A DNA stretch of 64,000 bases, taken from assembly GCA_031769625.1 (NCBI GenBank), contig JAUIMM010000566.1, positions 1,431,001-1,495,000 on the forward strand, given 5' to 3'. The notes beneath the pieces were generated by a model. It did no database searches and was not told where the DNA came from. It saw only the letters and a list, made by a program, of their open reading frames with translations. Below are positions 22,743 through 33,206 of the stretch, piece after piece. The first letter of the stretch is position 1; each line of letters begins with the position of its first letter. This DNA comes from Taudactylus pleione (Eukaryota > Chordata > Amphibia > Anura > Myobatrachidae). The translations under genes and the position numbers were made by a program.

Positions 22743-24240
22743 ATGAGAGCCTCGGCATTCACCAAGCGCGAGCTCCTGGTATTAACCGAGGTGATGGAGA
22801 GGCGGATCACCAGCCAGCCTCCCTCATCACCAATCGGGAAAAGCGTTCCGCATATGCGGAGGTACGTGGCCGCCTGCGTTCCTTCAGCTCACACCGCCAG
22901 ATCGGCCAGCTGGAGTGCAGGTGGTCTGACCTGCAACGGCGGACGCCCCGCTTGCTGGCATGCTTTCGCATGCAGATAGCGGAAAGTAAGTTTATTTGAC
23001 TTTGTTTTTCCACTTTTTCTTTGTGGCCCTAACTGCGTGTGCATGTTTTCTTGTATGGCCTGTTTATTCTTTGTACTCATATCTGCATGTGCATGTTTTC
23101 ATGTATGGCCTGTTTATTCTTTGTACTCATATCTGCATGTGCATGTTTTCATGTATGGCCTGTTTATTCTTTGTACTCATATCTGCATGTGCATGTTTTC
23201 ATGTATGGCCTGTTTATTCTTTGTACTCATATCTGCATGTGCATGTTTTTATGTATGGCCTGTTTATTCTTTGTACTCATATCTGCATGTGCATGTTTTC
23301 ATGTATGGCCTGTTTATTCTTTGTACTCATATCTGCATGTGCATGTTTTCATGTATGGCCTGTTTATTCTTTGTACTCATATCTGCATGTGCATGTTTTC
23401 ATTTTTTGGGGTTCAACAATTAGCGTTTAACAAGGTGATGTTCTAAACTAACCTCAATTTGTTTTCCATCATTTAGGGGTAGAGCGAAGACTACGGCGTC
23501 ATCGCCGTCAAAGACGGCGCTCTCGTCCCCTCTCCCCAACCCCCAGCCAGACATCCTCTCCCCAAAATACCCTAAATTCCCCCTCCTCCCCAACCTGCCC
23601 AGACCCTGTCGCACATCCCTCTGTGCTACTTCCCCTCCATCCCAATTCCCCCTCCCCTCAAACCACCCCTCTCGTGACTACCCCATCGCCGGAATCGGTC
23701 ATCACCCCTCCCACCTCGTTGGGAAATTTGCCCACCTCCGAGGAGGATGAGGGAGTTGGTTCTGGGCCAGCCGTCATTCTGAACGGTATGTTTCCCTTTT
23801 ATCCTTTTTTGTTGTTTAAAATGTGTTGATCTAATCCTGTGTCTGTGCCTTTTCCTTTTTTTGGTTTGACAAAAGTTTTGTTATATCTCTGTTTGTCTTT
23901 ACCTTTTACTGCTGATTTCCCCATACACATATCCCACATGGCAAAACAGTCAAACTTGTCTGTCTGTTTTTTTTTTGTTTTTTTTTTTGTCCATTTTTTG
24001 GGCCTTCTGTTTTTTTGGATAAATGTGCTTTTGGTCACACTATTGTCATTTTTTGATAGCTCTGTTTTGCTTGTTTTTTTTGGGTGATTCTTAAATTATG
24101 TAGTAAGCCCCACAATTTTCTAACCCACAGAGGACCAGAGGCGTTTGGCGGACCTAGCCGGGTGCGTCCAAGTGATGCGGGGCCACGTGATCGGCCTGCT
24201 GGTGATCCTGGATTGTATGGCAGGGATCCTGCGTCCATAA
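22743..24240 (+). pseudogene. Myb-like accessory gene 1 of Harbinger element 1, copy B (one frameshift)
   Basis: Exons 22743-22985, 23477-23785 and 24131-24240. It is the duplicate of 15488-16979, but exon 2 keeps the 7 bp lost in copy A and has the same 309-nt length as the intact gene in element 2. Reading through exon 2 is then open: an arginine-rich start, a proline/serine/threonine-rich middle and an acidic 'SEEDEGVGSG' stretch. The only lesion I see is the 1-bp deficit in exon 1, within the Myb-like domain after 'ITSQPPS'. That deficit is shared with copy A, so it predates the duplication. Confidence 0.8.
23034..23402 (+). repeat. 50-bp minisatellite, copy B
   Basis: Identical in organisation to 15779-16147: about seven copies, in intron 1 of Myb-like gene 1. 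Confidence 0.95.
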
Positions 24241-25066
24241 TTTTTTTATTTTATAGCCAAATTATTTTTCATAATTAAAAAGTTAAATTTTGAGTTCAGT
24301 CTCATTCCTTGTCTCCAAATCTTAGATTGTTTACACTTACATAAGTAGACTCTTGCAGCAAGTATTTGCAACTAATGTCACTAAGATTGTGTGTTGTTGA
24401 TTTTTAGAAAACAGGCACATGAAACAGCTAACAGTAACAATCGGCTTGGGGCATTTTTTTGTTTTACATTTTTTCACTTAGTACATTTTACATGTTCCAA
24501 TTTTGGGGGCAAACTGCTTAGACCGAGATTCCAAAGCATACTGATTCTACATAATACCTTTTGGTGTTGGTTTGGACCCAGAAAGCATAGTTAAATATTG
24601 TGCAAATTGCGACATTACAGGATTAACCCTTAAGCAATTTTAATGTGGGTGAACCTGGTTACACTTGCTTGTAATGTTCAAGAAAATTTAGGAAATTACA
24701 AACTCAAAAAATTTATTCACCACATAAATAAAAAACCAAAGTGTTGGCTAACAAACAATACACACAGTGATAACAAAATGTAAAAACCATCAAACACCAT
24801 ATGAAAAAATTAAAGAAAAATCAAGAACTGGTTGTCGAATGAGCATGCCAACATGATTCCACAAATTTGGCGTTGCAATATTGGGTCCAGAATATATATC
24901 CAATGTGTCCCCATGAAGGTTTGTTTTGGGTAGCAGGAAGTAGTCATTGTTTCAGTCCAAAAGATTATGAAATCAAACAGAAGATGGGAAATAATAAACA
25001 AATTAATTAGATGGTCTCCAAAAATTCTTACCACATTGTGTCAAAGAACTTCTTTTGTGCCAATAA

Positions 25067-26186
25067 TTACCTAAAATATCTGGCCACCACATCATCGCGT
25101 ATGGCCCCCCCACATACTGACCTCCGACCAACCTCGGGGGGGCCATCCTCAGGCAAGGCATCCTCTGGCTGCATTGGGACAACACTCCTTATGGCGATGT
25201 TGTGAAATATCCCTCACAGGACAACAATTTTCGAAACCATACCCGGCAAATACATGAGCTCGCCACCAGAGTGGTGGAGGCATCTGAATCGGGCTTTTAA
25301 AAGGCCGATACAGCGCTCCACCATTTGTCTGGTGGCTGTAAGTGCGGAATTAAAATCACTTTGTGGCCCTGGTGTGGGAGCCAAATAAGGAGTGAGCAGC
25401 CAGGGCGTGCAAGGGTAGCCACTGTCTCCTGTGAAAAAGAAGTGACAACATCAGGATCACTGTGTATCAAGCTTAACATTGTTATGTACTAAAGGTCTCC
25501 ACTTACCCAGAAGCCATGCATCACCAGCTTGTAGGTTGTCTAATTTTTGCCATATCCCTGATTGCCGGATGACGAATGAGTCATGTGCACTCCCGGGTAA
25601 TTTAGCATTCAGGGACAGGATCTGGAGGGAGGCATCACATACCACCATTACATTCAGGGAGTGATAGTGTTTGCGGTTCCGAAAAATGGCCTCCAGCCGT
25701 GCTGGAGGCTGAAGTAGTATGTGAGTACCATCCACAACCCCTATGATGTGTGGGAAGCCAGCTATTTGGTAAAAATTGGCCTTGGCCACACTAAGGGTAC
25801 CCATATCCAAAGGCATTTTAATAAAATGATGGAGGTGCTTGAAAAGGGCCTCCATCACTGCCCTCAGGATCCTGGAAAAGGAGGATTGGGAGATTCCCGC
25901 AACTATTCCCACCGTGGTTTGAAAGGATCCTGAGGCACAGAAATGTAACACCGCTAAATTGCGTAAGTGGTGGTATTGCTGTAGGACTGTCAATTTGCCG
26001 CTCAAGATCACTCTCTATTAATGAGAGAGTGTCTATGATGATTTGGGGCGAAAGACGGTAGCGTCTTAACACCTCATCATCGGGCATTCCAAAAAGGGTG
26101 ACACGTGTTCGATATATCTGGGGCCTTGCACGCCTACGATGCCTATGCCTGGGACGAGATTGAGGTTGGTCGGCTTCCGGGAGCAT
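25067..26186 (-). pseudogene. HARBI1-type transposase of element 1, copy B (broken)
   Basis: Exons 26186-25507 and 25428-25067 on the minus strand. It carries the same two lesions as copy A: the 2-bp loss near 25954 and TGA at 25214-25216. Both therefore predate the tandem duplication. One base differs from copy A in the coding region (the equivalent of 18561). This copy reads 'HHFIKMPL', as element 2 has Ile there, so the Phe in copy A is the derived state. The catalytic Asp, Asp and Glu contexts are all present in the broken frames. Confidence 0.9.
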
Positions 26187-26527
26187 GGCCACAACAATCC
26201 GACCAAGATCAACCTGAAATGGCAAGAATTGAATGTAAGGTTTGTTTGCCCCCCAAAAATTAAAAAAAAATACTTATCTTTACGATACAATCCAATGATG
26301 CTTACATGCCAGGGTATTGTCAGGATTTACCAAGCCTAAAAAATTTGAAAGCGAACAATGGAAAAATTTGGGGTGGCCATTTAGGAATCAAAATGGGGTA
26401 AAATACAAAACATAAAAGGGGATAAACACACATTTCTCCAAAGAGCAAAACGACAGTGCGCAGACTACCACAATTTTAGACCCCCAAAAAATACAAGATT
26501 GCTAACGGTAAATCTCAAACAATTTAA

Positions 26528-26905
26528 CTACAGAAAAGAAGCAGGCAAAAATGTGCTAATTAGTTCGCAATTACAATACAGAAAAGAAGCAGACAAAAAT
26601 GCGCTAATTAGTTTGCAATTACTATACAGAAAAGAAGCAGGCAAAAATGCGCTAATTAGTTCGCAATTACTATACAGAAAAGAAGCAGACAAAAATGCGC
26701 TAATTAGTTCGCAATTACAATACAGAAAAGAAGCAGGCAAAAATGCGCTAATTAGTTCGCAATTACTATACAGAAAAGAAGCAGGCAAAAATGCGCTAAT
26801 TAGTTCGCAATTACAATACAGAAAAGAAGCAGGCAAAAATGCGCTAATTAGTTCGCAATTACTATACAGAAAAGAAGCAGGCAAAAATGCGCTAATTAGT
26901 TCAGA
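26528..26905. promoter_or_regulatory. 48-bp tandem array between divergent transposase and Myb-2 genes
   Basis: Eight copies of a 48-bp unit containing AAAAATGCGCTAATTAGTTC and GCAATTAC(A/T)ATACAG, alternating slightly. It lies in the 1.3-kb spacer between the minus-strand transposase start (26186) and the plus-strand Myb-2 start (27493). Element 2 has the same core, AAAAATGCGCTAATTAGTT, repeated three times with a different linker at the corresponding place (34665-34785). A conserved core with changed linkers suggests a protein-binding array, perhaps for one of the Myb-like proteins. That role is inference. Both strands are open across it because 48 is a multiple of three; I do not regard either frame as a gene. 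Confidence 0.55.
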
Positions 26906-27375
26906 CATTTAGGAATCACAAAACCAAAGGGAAAAGCTGGAAGGTGAACCAAAGTTGCGAAAAAAATAACATGAACATTTAATAAACAAGTGAAAATCCA
27001 AACTTACCAATACAGGATATATAAGTCACCGGAGAAAAAGGTCGTTGGGGCAGAGCCAAAAGAAACCTACCAAAGGATAATTGAAAAAAAATTAGATAAC
27101 AAAATTTAAACAAAAGAAGGATAGCCAAATTGAACAAAAGGAAGAAGGCCAAAAACTTACCAAAAAAAGACACGACAAATAAAAGAACCACACCAAAACA
27201 AGCGAACGGAAAGATAAACTCCAAAAAAACGCACAAAAAAAAAACGCCAAACACCGCCAAATCCAATTCCCGCCAACAATCCACTCCGACCAACGTAACC
27301 TCCAACAACCAACACCCGCCACCTAGACTCGAGATGGCCAAAGCCATAAATAGTGTTTCTTTTCCCGCTCAAATT

Positions 27376-27445
27376 AAGGAGGGATCATAGGAACGCACAA
27401 TCAATGATGCGGACGAAAAATAAGGACGCATGTATAAATACGTCA
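27376..27445 (+). promoter_or_regulatory. Core promoter of Myb-like gene 2 (element 1)
   Basis: TATAAATA at 27433-27440 is followed by CGTCACG and lies 60 bp before the start codon at 27493. The block 'aaggagggatcatagg', 'cgcacaatcaatgatgcgg' and 'aaggacgcatgtataaatac' is nearly identical in element 2 (35174-35242) with the same 60-bp spacing. Confidence 0.75.
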
Positions 27446-27492
27446 CGACCCCAAAAAAACGGTCAGGTGTATTTCTTGTTTTGCTCTAAGAA

Positions 27493-28776
27493 ATGGATAC
27501 AGACCAGCCAAACAATGGCCAAGAGGCGGCCGGTAAGTTTTTCAGGCATTTCCAAACAAGGATTATTTTGAAACATAATATAGTGAAAGTTTGCACGCTA
27601 CAATTTCTCAATGTTTTAAAAAATAGGTGTGGAGGATGACATGGAAGAGGCTGCTGGGCCCAGTATTCCGGCCAAAGCAGGGAAAAAGAAAATGCAGCCA
27701 CAATTCACAAGAAAGGAGATGGAGGTTTTGGTTCAGAAGTGTGTGGACATCCTGCCACAGGCAGACAGGAATATGGGTGTAAGCCAGAAGTGGAAAATGT
27801 GGGAGGAGATAGCCAGTGCTGTCAATAGGGTGGGTGATTATGTCGGTCTAGCCTGGGATGTCAAACGGCGGTAAGTAAAAACTTGACCCCCCTAAAACCA
27901 AAAAAAGAAAAAATGCAGGAATAATGGTTACTCTTTCACCCACAGATGGCAAGACTTCAAATATCGCCTGAAACAAAAAATGGTGGACAGGGCTAGGCAT
28001 GCAAGGGGGACAGGTGGGGGTCCCACCCCTGTGTCATTGGAGTTTAATGATTTGGAAGAGCTGGCACAGGGGTGTGTGCAGGATGTGGAGGTGTTTGGCG
28101 TGTCCAACATGGATACGGACATGCCAGACTTTGCGGCTCCTCATGTTGTCCCAGGTAAATGTTGTGATGTAACCAACTCTGAAATGTTATTGTGACAATA
28201 TGTAGATTGTAATGTTCCTCTTTTCTCTTTTTTCTCACAGAGACACAGGCGGATGAGTCTGCTCCAGAGGGGAGCCTTGGCCGCCGAATTTCTGCTTGCT
28301 CTGCAGGGGATGAACCAGTACATCCGGCTGAGGACCCTGCAGAAGCCAGTCCTGGGCAATCCCCCTCGCAGGCAGTGGCACTCCTCACAGAACTCAATTT
28401 TAAATCGGATTCCCATACGGAGATTCTGCAGAGGATGGACGCCAGTCTGCTACGGGTGGCTGAGGCCCTGGAGCAAAATGCGGTGGCCAACGTGACCATT
28501 GGTCAGGCCCTGGCTGAAAATACCAGGGCCAACATCTGCATCGCCAATGCCCTGGAGCAGCTCGTTCGTCAGCACATGGTGGAGCCGACCTCCCTTCCTG
28601 CCGGAACATCAGGATCCTCCACCTCTGGCACAACAACAGCCATTCCTCCAAATGTGCCTAGCCCTGTGCCTAGTCCAGAGGCCACAACATCTGCCTCTGG
28701 ACAGGCCAGCCAGAGGACATCCCGGACCCGGTCTGGCACCCACCCTATCCCAGCCAAACAGGGAAAAAAACGATGA
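27493..28776 (+). CDS. Myb/SANT-like accessory protein 2 of Harbinger element 1, intact
   Basis: Four exons: 27493-27532, 27627-27870, 27946-28154 and 28241-28776, all with GT/AG borders and consistent phases, giving 342 residues. A short acidic N-terminus leads into a Myb/SANT-like helical domain (about residues 38-110), with 'FTRKEMEVLVQKCVDILPQ', 'KWKMWEEIASAVNRVG' and 'VKRRWQDFKYRLKQKM'. Then come an acidic spacer, a long predicted helix or coiled coil (about 205-280: 'HTEILQRMDASLLRVAEAL', 'IANALEQLVRQHM'), a Ser/Pro/Thr-rich tail and a basic end 'KQGKKR', a likely nuclear localisation signal. Known Harbinger Myb-like partners (for example the NAIF1 lineage) bind DNA and bring the transposase into the nucleus; the same role is inferred here. 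The start codon is fixed by the TATA box 60 bp upstream and by identical exon lengths in element 2. Confidence 0.85.
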
Positions 28777-29801
28777 CAGCACTGGCTACTTTGCCCACAC
28801 ACCTTCTGTGCTTGCCCCATATTGGCCAAAACTTCCCTCTCCTTTCTTGTGAATTGTTTTTCATTTTTTTATCTTTTCTGTGCCAAAAATATCATTGAAT
28901 CCAAAAATATGTGTCCAATATTAGTGGGTAACAAGGAGCCCAAAAATGTACAGGACAATGCACATGATTTGTTTAAAAATGTGTTTTGCAAATAAAACAT
29001 ACAAATTGTTCTCAACTGTATTGTTTCATTAATTGACAATTGTTTTATAGTTAATTCTGTCCCACAAGGTAAAAACGAAATCGGAGTTTGGGACTTGCAA
29101 AAAATCAAGGGTTAAAACAAACTGTTACTTTAAAAAACACTTTGGAATAAATGTTTTAAAAAAAACAAAAAAAAGGCAAAAGGTTACAGTACACACAAAG
29201 ATGAATACAATCTTGTTACAAAATGCAAAAATACTAACCAAATTTTAAAATACATTACTACCAAAAAACGCTAATTGATTGTGTAATCCTGAAATTAGCA
29301 GCTGAGATTTTCAGCTGCGTACGGTTTTGTGCTATTACAAAGTGAAAAAAAAAAAAAACAAGCTGGTTTTCAATCCAAAGTTGATTGTTTATCTGACAAG
29401 CCGTGATAAATCGATGAAACATCGTGGAGGCCCGGGCGAAAGGACAAGGCCATCGCCATTGTGGTCGAGTAATCCAGACCCTAAGCTGTGCGAGCAGTTT
29501 GAACGGAAAGAGGATCAGCGCGTGACGTATGAGTTGGTACGAACACATTGGACGTTCGCATGAGCTAATTTATGTACGCCCCAAAAACGCCTTGCCACGC
29601 CTGCGTTTTTCCATCTCCACCCCCGTCACCGCCCAAAAACGGCCTGTTCTGTCAATCACATTTGACATGTCACTTCCTGTTCGCAATTTGCCGAACGAGT
29701 GAAAAAAAGCTCACAATCTGCCGTACGCACATGCGCAGTGTTTCTCAACATCGGAACGCAACGAGCGTACTGCTGTTAACGAGCGGCTCTGAATGAGGGC
29801 C
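28777..29801. other. 3' region and right sub-terminal part of Harbinger element 1
   Basis: Holds a probable polyadenylation signal (AATAAA at 28989-28994), A-rich non-coding DNA, and a GC-richer sub-terminal stretch from about 29280 with 'gcgtacggttttgtgctat', 'cgcatgagctaatttatg' and 'cgcacatgcgcagtg', then the right inverted terminus. All are recognisable in element 2 at 36780-37601. Confidence 0.7.
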
Positions 29802-30520
29802 TATGTATTGCACAACATCCACTTCAGAGGATATACAGTATGATTTTATATAAACTGTGAAAAAAATAAATTGAGTATTTGATCAAAACATCTATTTGCC
29901 CTAAACATTACTTTCCTTGATTTTTTTTTCCTGCTCTGCTACATTACCTTTGAGTAAAAAGATTTTACAGAAATCCCTGAAGTGCTCGGTACTGGTGATC
30001 ATTTCTCTGCCATTTTAATTTGATCTTATTGGTTTTTTAGGAATTAGAAGCTGCCACTAGGTGGCATACTTTTGACTTTTGCTAGAGGTCCAAAGACGAG
30101 GATACCATGCACTAGTGATGTCAAAAAAGAGTTTCTATAGGATGTAACTACTTAAAAACAGCTGTCCACTGTAGTGACCTCTATACATGAAAGGGTCAAC
30201 ATAAAAATTCTGGTGGTAATTTGAAATGCGTGGAATTAAACATCCATGCCAATGATATTAAACTGATGGTCTCAAATATTAATGTAAAGCTGATGCACTG
30301 GTATGTAAAGTAATGCAAATTTACTTGTCTTAACTTCTCTAAAGCTGAAATTCTGCTGAAAATATGAAGAAAAGCTGTTTCACAGTCATGTCTAGAATGG
30401 GAGACTTCTTTGCAGGGAAGACTCTTATGATGTTTTCAAAGAAGGGCATATCAAGCATAGATACTATATACAGGTTAAAATGTGCGATCAATAAATAAAT
30501 GTACAGAAGTTAAGGTCATT
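29802..30520. other. Spacer between the two Harbinger elements
   Basis: About 720 bp, AT-rich, without a gene. It includes the possible right end of the TTAA-type host element (to 30199) and otherwise unassigned DNA. Confidence 0.5.
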
Positions 30521-31084
30521 GGCCCTCATTCAGAGCCACTCGCAAGCGGGCGCACGTACGTTAGGCGTACGTACAAAAATATTTAAATTCAAGGGCTCGC
30601 TCGTATTTTCGATCGCATCTAAAAATCCTCCCCAAACTCAGACGACCCCTCCTCTAACTAACGAGCGTGCGAAATAGCGAGCGTACATCCCCGAAATGGC
30701 TTGAAGGGAACGCACGCACAAGTATAAACCGGAAGTGGCCATGTCAGATGTCGATTACCTGCTCCTTTATTCTGCCTACCTCCATCAATCGTATCATGCC
30801 AATCAATGTATCAATTAGCTTAATGTTTTTTTTTTTCAACACAATGCAAGAAACTTTACTCTTGTCCGTGTTTGTGTTTACCCGCAGAATACGTACGGCT
30901 TAAACATTCGCTTTTATTGCTCAAAAAACATGTTAGCCACAATGAGACAATTGTTCTATTGCTGTGGATCCCCGCATATTTTCCGGGGTTCATTTCTTTA
31001 TTTAAATTTGCTTACGCATGTCACTGCATCAAGCCTATCATAACTCTCCAGAGATTTCTGGCCCTGTCGAACACATGACTCATA

Positions 31085-31192
31085 CACTAACCAATGAAAT
31101 TGCTCCTGTTAATTTCCAAGCTACATTAGCCAATCAGAAATTTTTGGCACACTTTATCAAAAATGAATTTTAAGAAAAACACCATTGCCATC
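31085..31192 (+). promoter_or_regulatory. Promoter region of Myb-like gene 1 (element 2)
   Basis: CCAAT words at 31091-31095 and 31130-31134 lie upstream of the start codon, matching the pair in element 1. An in-frame upstream ATG at 31163 exists here but not in element 1, so the conserved ATG at 31193 is preferred. Confidence 0.45.
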
Positions 31193-32393
31193 ATGAGAGC
31201 CTCCGCATTCACCAGGCGCGAGCTGCTGGTGCTAACGGAGGTGATGGATCGGCGTATCACCAGCCAGCCTCCACCCATCACCAACCGGGAAAAGCGTTCC
31301 GCGTATGCGGAGGCACGGGCCCGCCTGCGCTCCTTCGGCTCACGCCGCAACATCGGCCAGCTGGAGCGCAGGTGGTCTGACCTGCAACGGCGAACGCCCC
31401 GCTTGCTGGCATGCTTTCGCATGCAGATAGTGGAAAGTAAGTGTTATGTATTGTGGTTTTCATGTTTGTCTTTGTGGGGCAAACTGCGTGTGCATGTTTT
31501 TATGTCTGTCCTATTTATTCATTCTCCTCATATCTGCATGACCATGTTTTCCCTCTATTTCTGATATATTCATTCTACTCATATTTGCATGTTTTTTGTT
31601 GGTGGTGGGTGATTTTAAAATGTTATTTGGGCAGGATTTGGCCAGAAACTAACCACAATTTGTTTGACATCTTTTAGGGGGACAGGCAAGACTACTCCGT
31701 CACCGTCCGGCCAGACGGCGGTCCCGCCCACTCTCACCCACCCCCAGCCAACACTCCACCCCAAATAATTCCCCTATTCCCCCCTCCTCCCAAGCCTTCC
31801 AAGACCCTCTCCCGGAACTGTCGGGCCTCCTTCCCCTCCGTCCCCCTTCCCCCTCTCCTCCAACCACCCCTCTTCCAATTACCCCCTCCCCAGAGTCCGT
31901 GATAACCCCGCCCCGTTCTTTGGGGAATGAAGGCTCCTCCGAGGATGAAGATGGAGGGACTTCGGGATCTGCCGTTTTGGCTACCGGTATGTTTTTCTTT
32001 TGCGTTTTTTTTAACCACAAACTGTTTGTATGTAATCATGTGTCGTTCCTTTATTCGGGATTTTTGGGTTCTTTTTTGGTGATTTAGCAGTTTGCCTTTA
32101 CCTCTTCCTGCTGATTTCAACATACACATATCACACCTGTGGGTATTTCTACATAGGCCTTGTAATTTTTGCAGCACCCCTTTTTTTTTAAATTTTGGTT
32201 TTGGAGTGATTTCGTTGTGTTTTTGTTTTTTTAATGTGGATTCCCTATTGTTTGATTAATCCACACACTTTTCTCACCCACAGAGGAACAGAGGCGTCGG
32301 CAAGAGGTCGAAGATTGTGTGGCACACATGCGCCAAAATGTAATTGGGGTGCTTGTGGCCCTTGACCGGCTGTCTGGCATCCTTCGGCAGTAG
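31193..32393 (+). CDS. Myb-like accessory protein 1 of Harbinger element 2, intact
   Basis: Three exons: 31193-31436, 31678-31986 and 32284-32393, phases consistent, 220 residues. Residues about 5-80 form a Myb/SANT-like helical domain ('FTRRELLVLTEVMDRRI', 'NREKRSAYAEARARLRSFG', 'LERRWSDLQRRTPRLLACF'). An arginine-rich patch ('RHRPARRRSRP') follows, then a long Pro/Ser/Thr-rich linker, an acidic 'SSEDEDGGTSG' stretch, and a C-terminal amphipathic helix ('EEQRRRQEVEDCVAHMRQN', 'LVALDRLSGILRQ'). It is different in sequence and exon structure from Myb-like protein 2. DNA binding and nuclear location are inferred from the fold-type residues and basic patch. The C-terminal helix may mediate dimerisation or contact with the transposase. 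I do not know a named homologue. Confidence 0.8.
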
Positions 32394-33206
32394 TTTTTTT
32401 TTGTTTTTATCTTTTTCAAAATAAATTGTTTATTTCTAATATACGTTCTGCCTCATTCGTTTTTTCAAAACCAAAGATAGTTAACCCTGACTTAAGTAGA
32501 CTGTTCCTGCAAGGTTTTGCATTTTTTAAAAATTAGATTGGGTTTTGTATTTGTATGTAAAACACCCTCAAGAAACACATAACAGTAACAATGTCATTTC
32601 CCTTTTTGTGTGTAGTGGCAATTAGATATTTCTACATTTTACAGGTTCCTAGTTGGTGGGCAAGCTGCTTAGGCGAATCTTACAAAGCCAAATGATTGGA
32701 CAGGCTTCCTTTTGGTGTTGGTTGGGAACCTGAAAACATATTTCATTTTTGCTCAACTGGCGTCAGTACTGGATTACCCCTTAGTCAAATGTAAGGTGTG
32801 TTAACCTGGTTAAACTTGCTGGTAACGTCCAAAAAAAGGAAGAACATTTAACTCTCCAAACATTTATTCACAACATAACTGAGAAATCAAAGTGGTCACT
32901 CACAAAAAAAACACACAGTGAGAATCTCAAATACAACACATACCCAATAAAAAAAAAAACAAATCAAGAACTGGTTGAGGAAGGACCATGCCAAAATGAT
33001 TCCACAAACATGGCGTTGCGATATGGGTTCCAGAATATATTCCCAAAATGAGCAGATCCAGGTTTGGTAAGGGTAGCATGAAGTAGTGAGCGTTGTAGTG
33101 CCAAAGATTATGTGAACAAACCGAAGATGTTGAAAAAAAGAAAACAAAATTAGATGTTCGCAAACAAACACAAACACATTAGGTTAAAACACTGTTTTGT
33201 TCAAAC
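32394..33206. other. Convergent 3' regions of Myb-like gene 1 and transposase (element 2)
   Basis: No further gene. A polyadenylation signal AATAAA follows Myb-like gene 1 at 32420-32425. The frame at 32896-33177 on the minus strand lacks any domain and lies where element 1 has a different, unrelated open frame. Confidence 0.6.

Larger units (their letters stand above)
19001..26261 (+). repeat. Unit B of the 7.26-kb direct tandem duplication
   Basis: Near-identical to 11746-19000: offset 7255 bp at the start and 7261 bp at the end. It starts with a truncated Penelope 5' fragment (19001 to about 19245), repeats all intervening sequence, and runs on uninterrupted into the rest of the Harbinger element after 26261. 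Unit A is therefore the copy joined to the intact left flank, and unit B the copy joined to the intact right flank. Confidence 0.95.
22058..29801. mobile_element. Harbinger element 1, complete copy (7.74 kb)
   Basis: Left terminus GGCTCTGATTCAGACCCG and right terminus GCGGCTCTGAATGAGGGCC are imperfect inverted repeats. TAT occurs on both sides (22055-22057 and 29802-29804), a 3-bp duplication of the PIF/Harbinger type. Order inside: Myb-like gene 1 (+), transposase (-), repeat array, Myb-like gene 2 (+). Sub-terminal DNA repeats 'gtacgt' and 'gcgctcgctcgt' words that recur in element 2 and the MITEs. Its left 4.2 kb lies inside tandem unit B. Confidence 0.92.
14322..30199. mobile_element. Candidate older TTAA-type DNA element hosting the Harbinger insertion
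   Basis: TTAACCCTTTCATGCATGAA at 14322 (copy at 21577) and CATGAAAGGGTCAA ending at 30199 form inverted ends (CCCTTTCATG[C/T]AT) outside the Harbinger termini. TTAA next to CCC termini is typical of piggyBac-type elements. The right-hand site reads TCAA, one change away. About 480 bp lies left of the Harbinger insertion and 400 bp to its right, with no coding. This is inferred from the two ends only. Confidence 0.35.

Noticed and set aside
26499..26912. 137-codon plus-strand and 126-codon minus-strand frames of 16-residue repeats
   Set aside because: The unit is 48 bp, a multiple of three, so any stop-free unit yields a long frame. Both strands are open, and element 2 does not preserve the frame or unit length.
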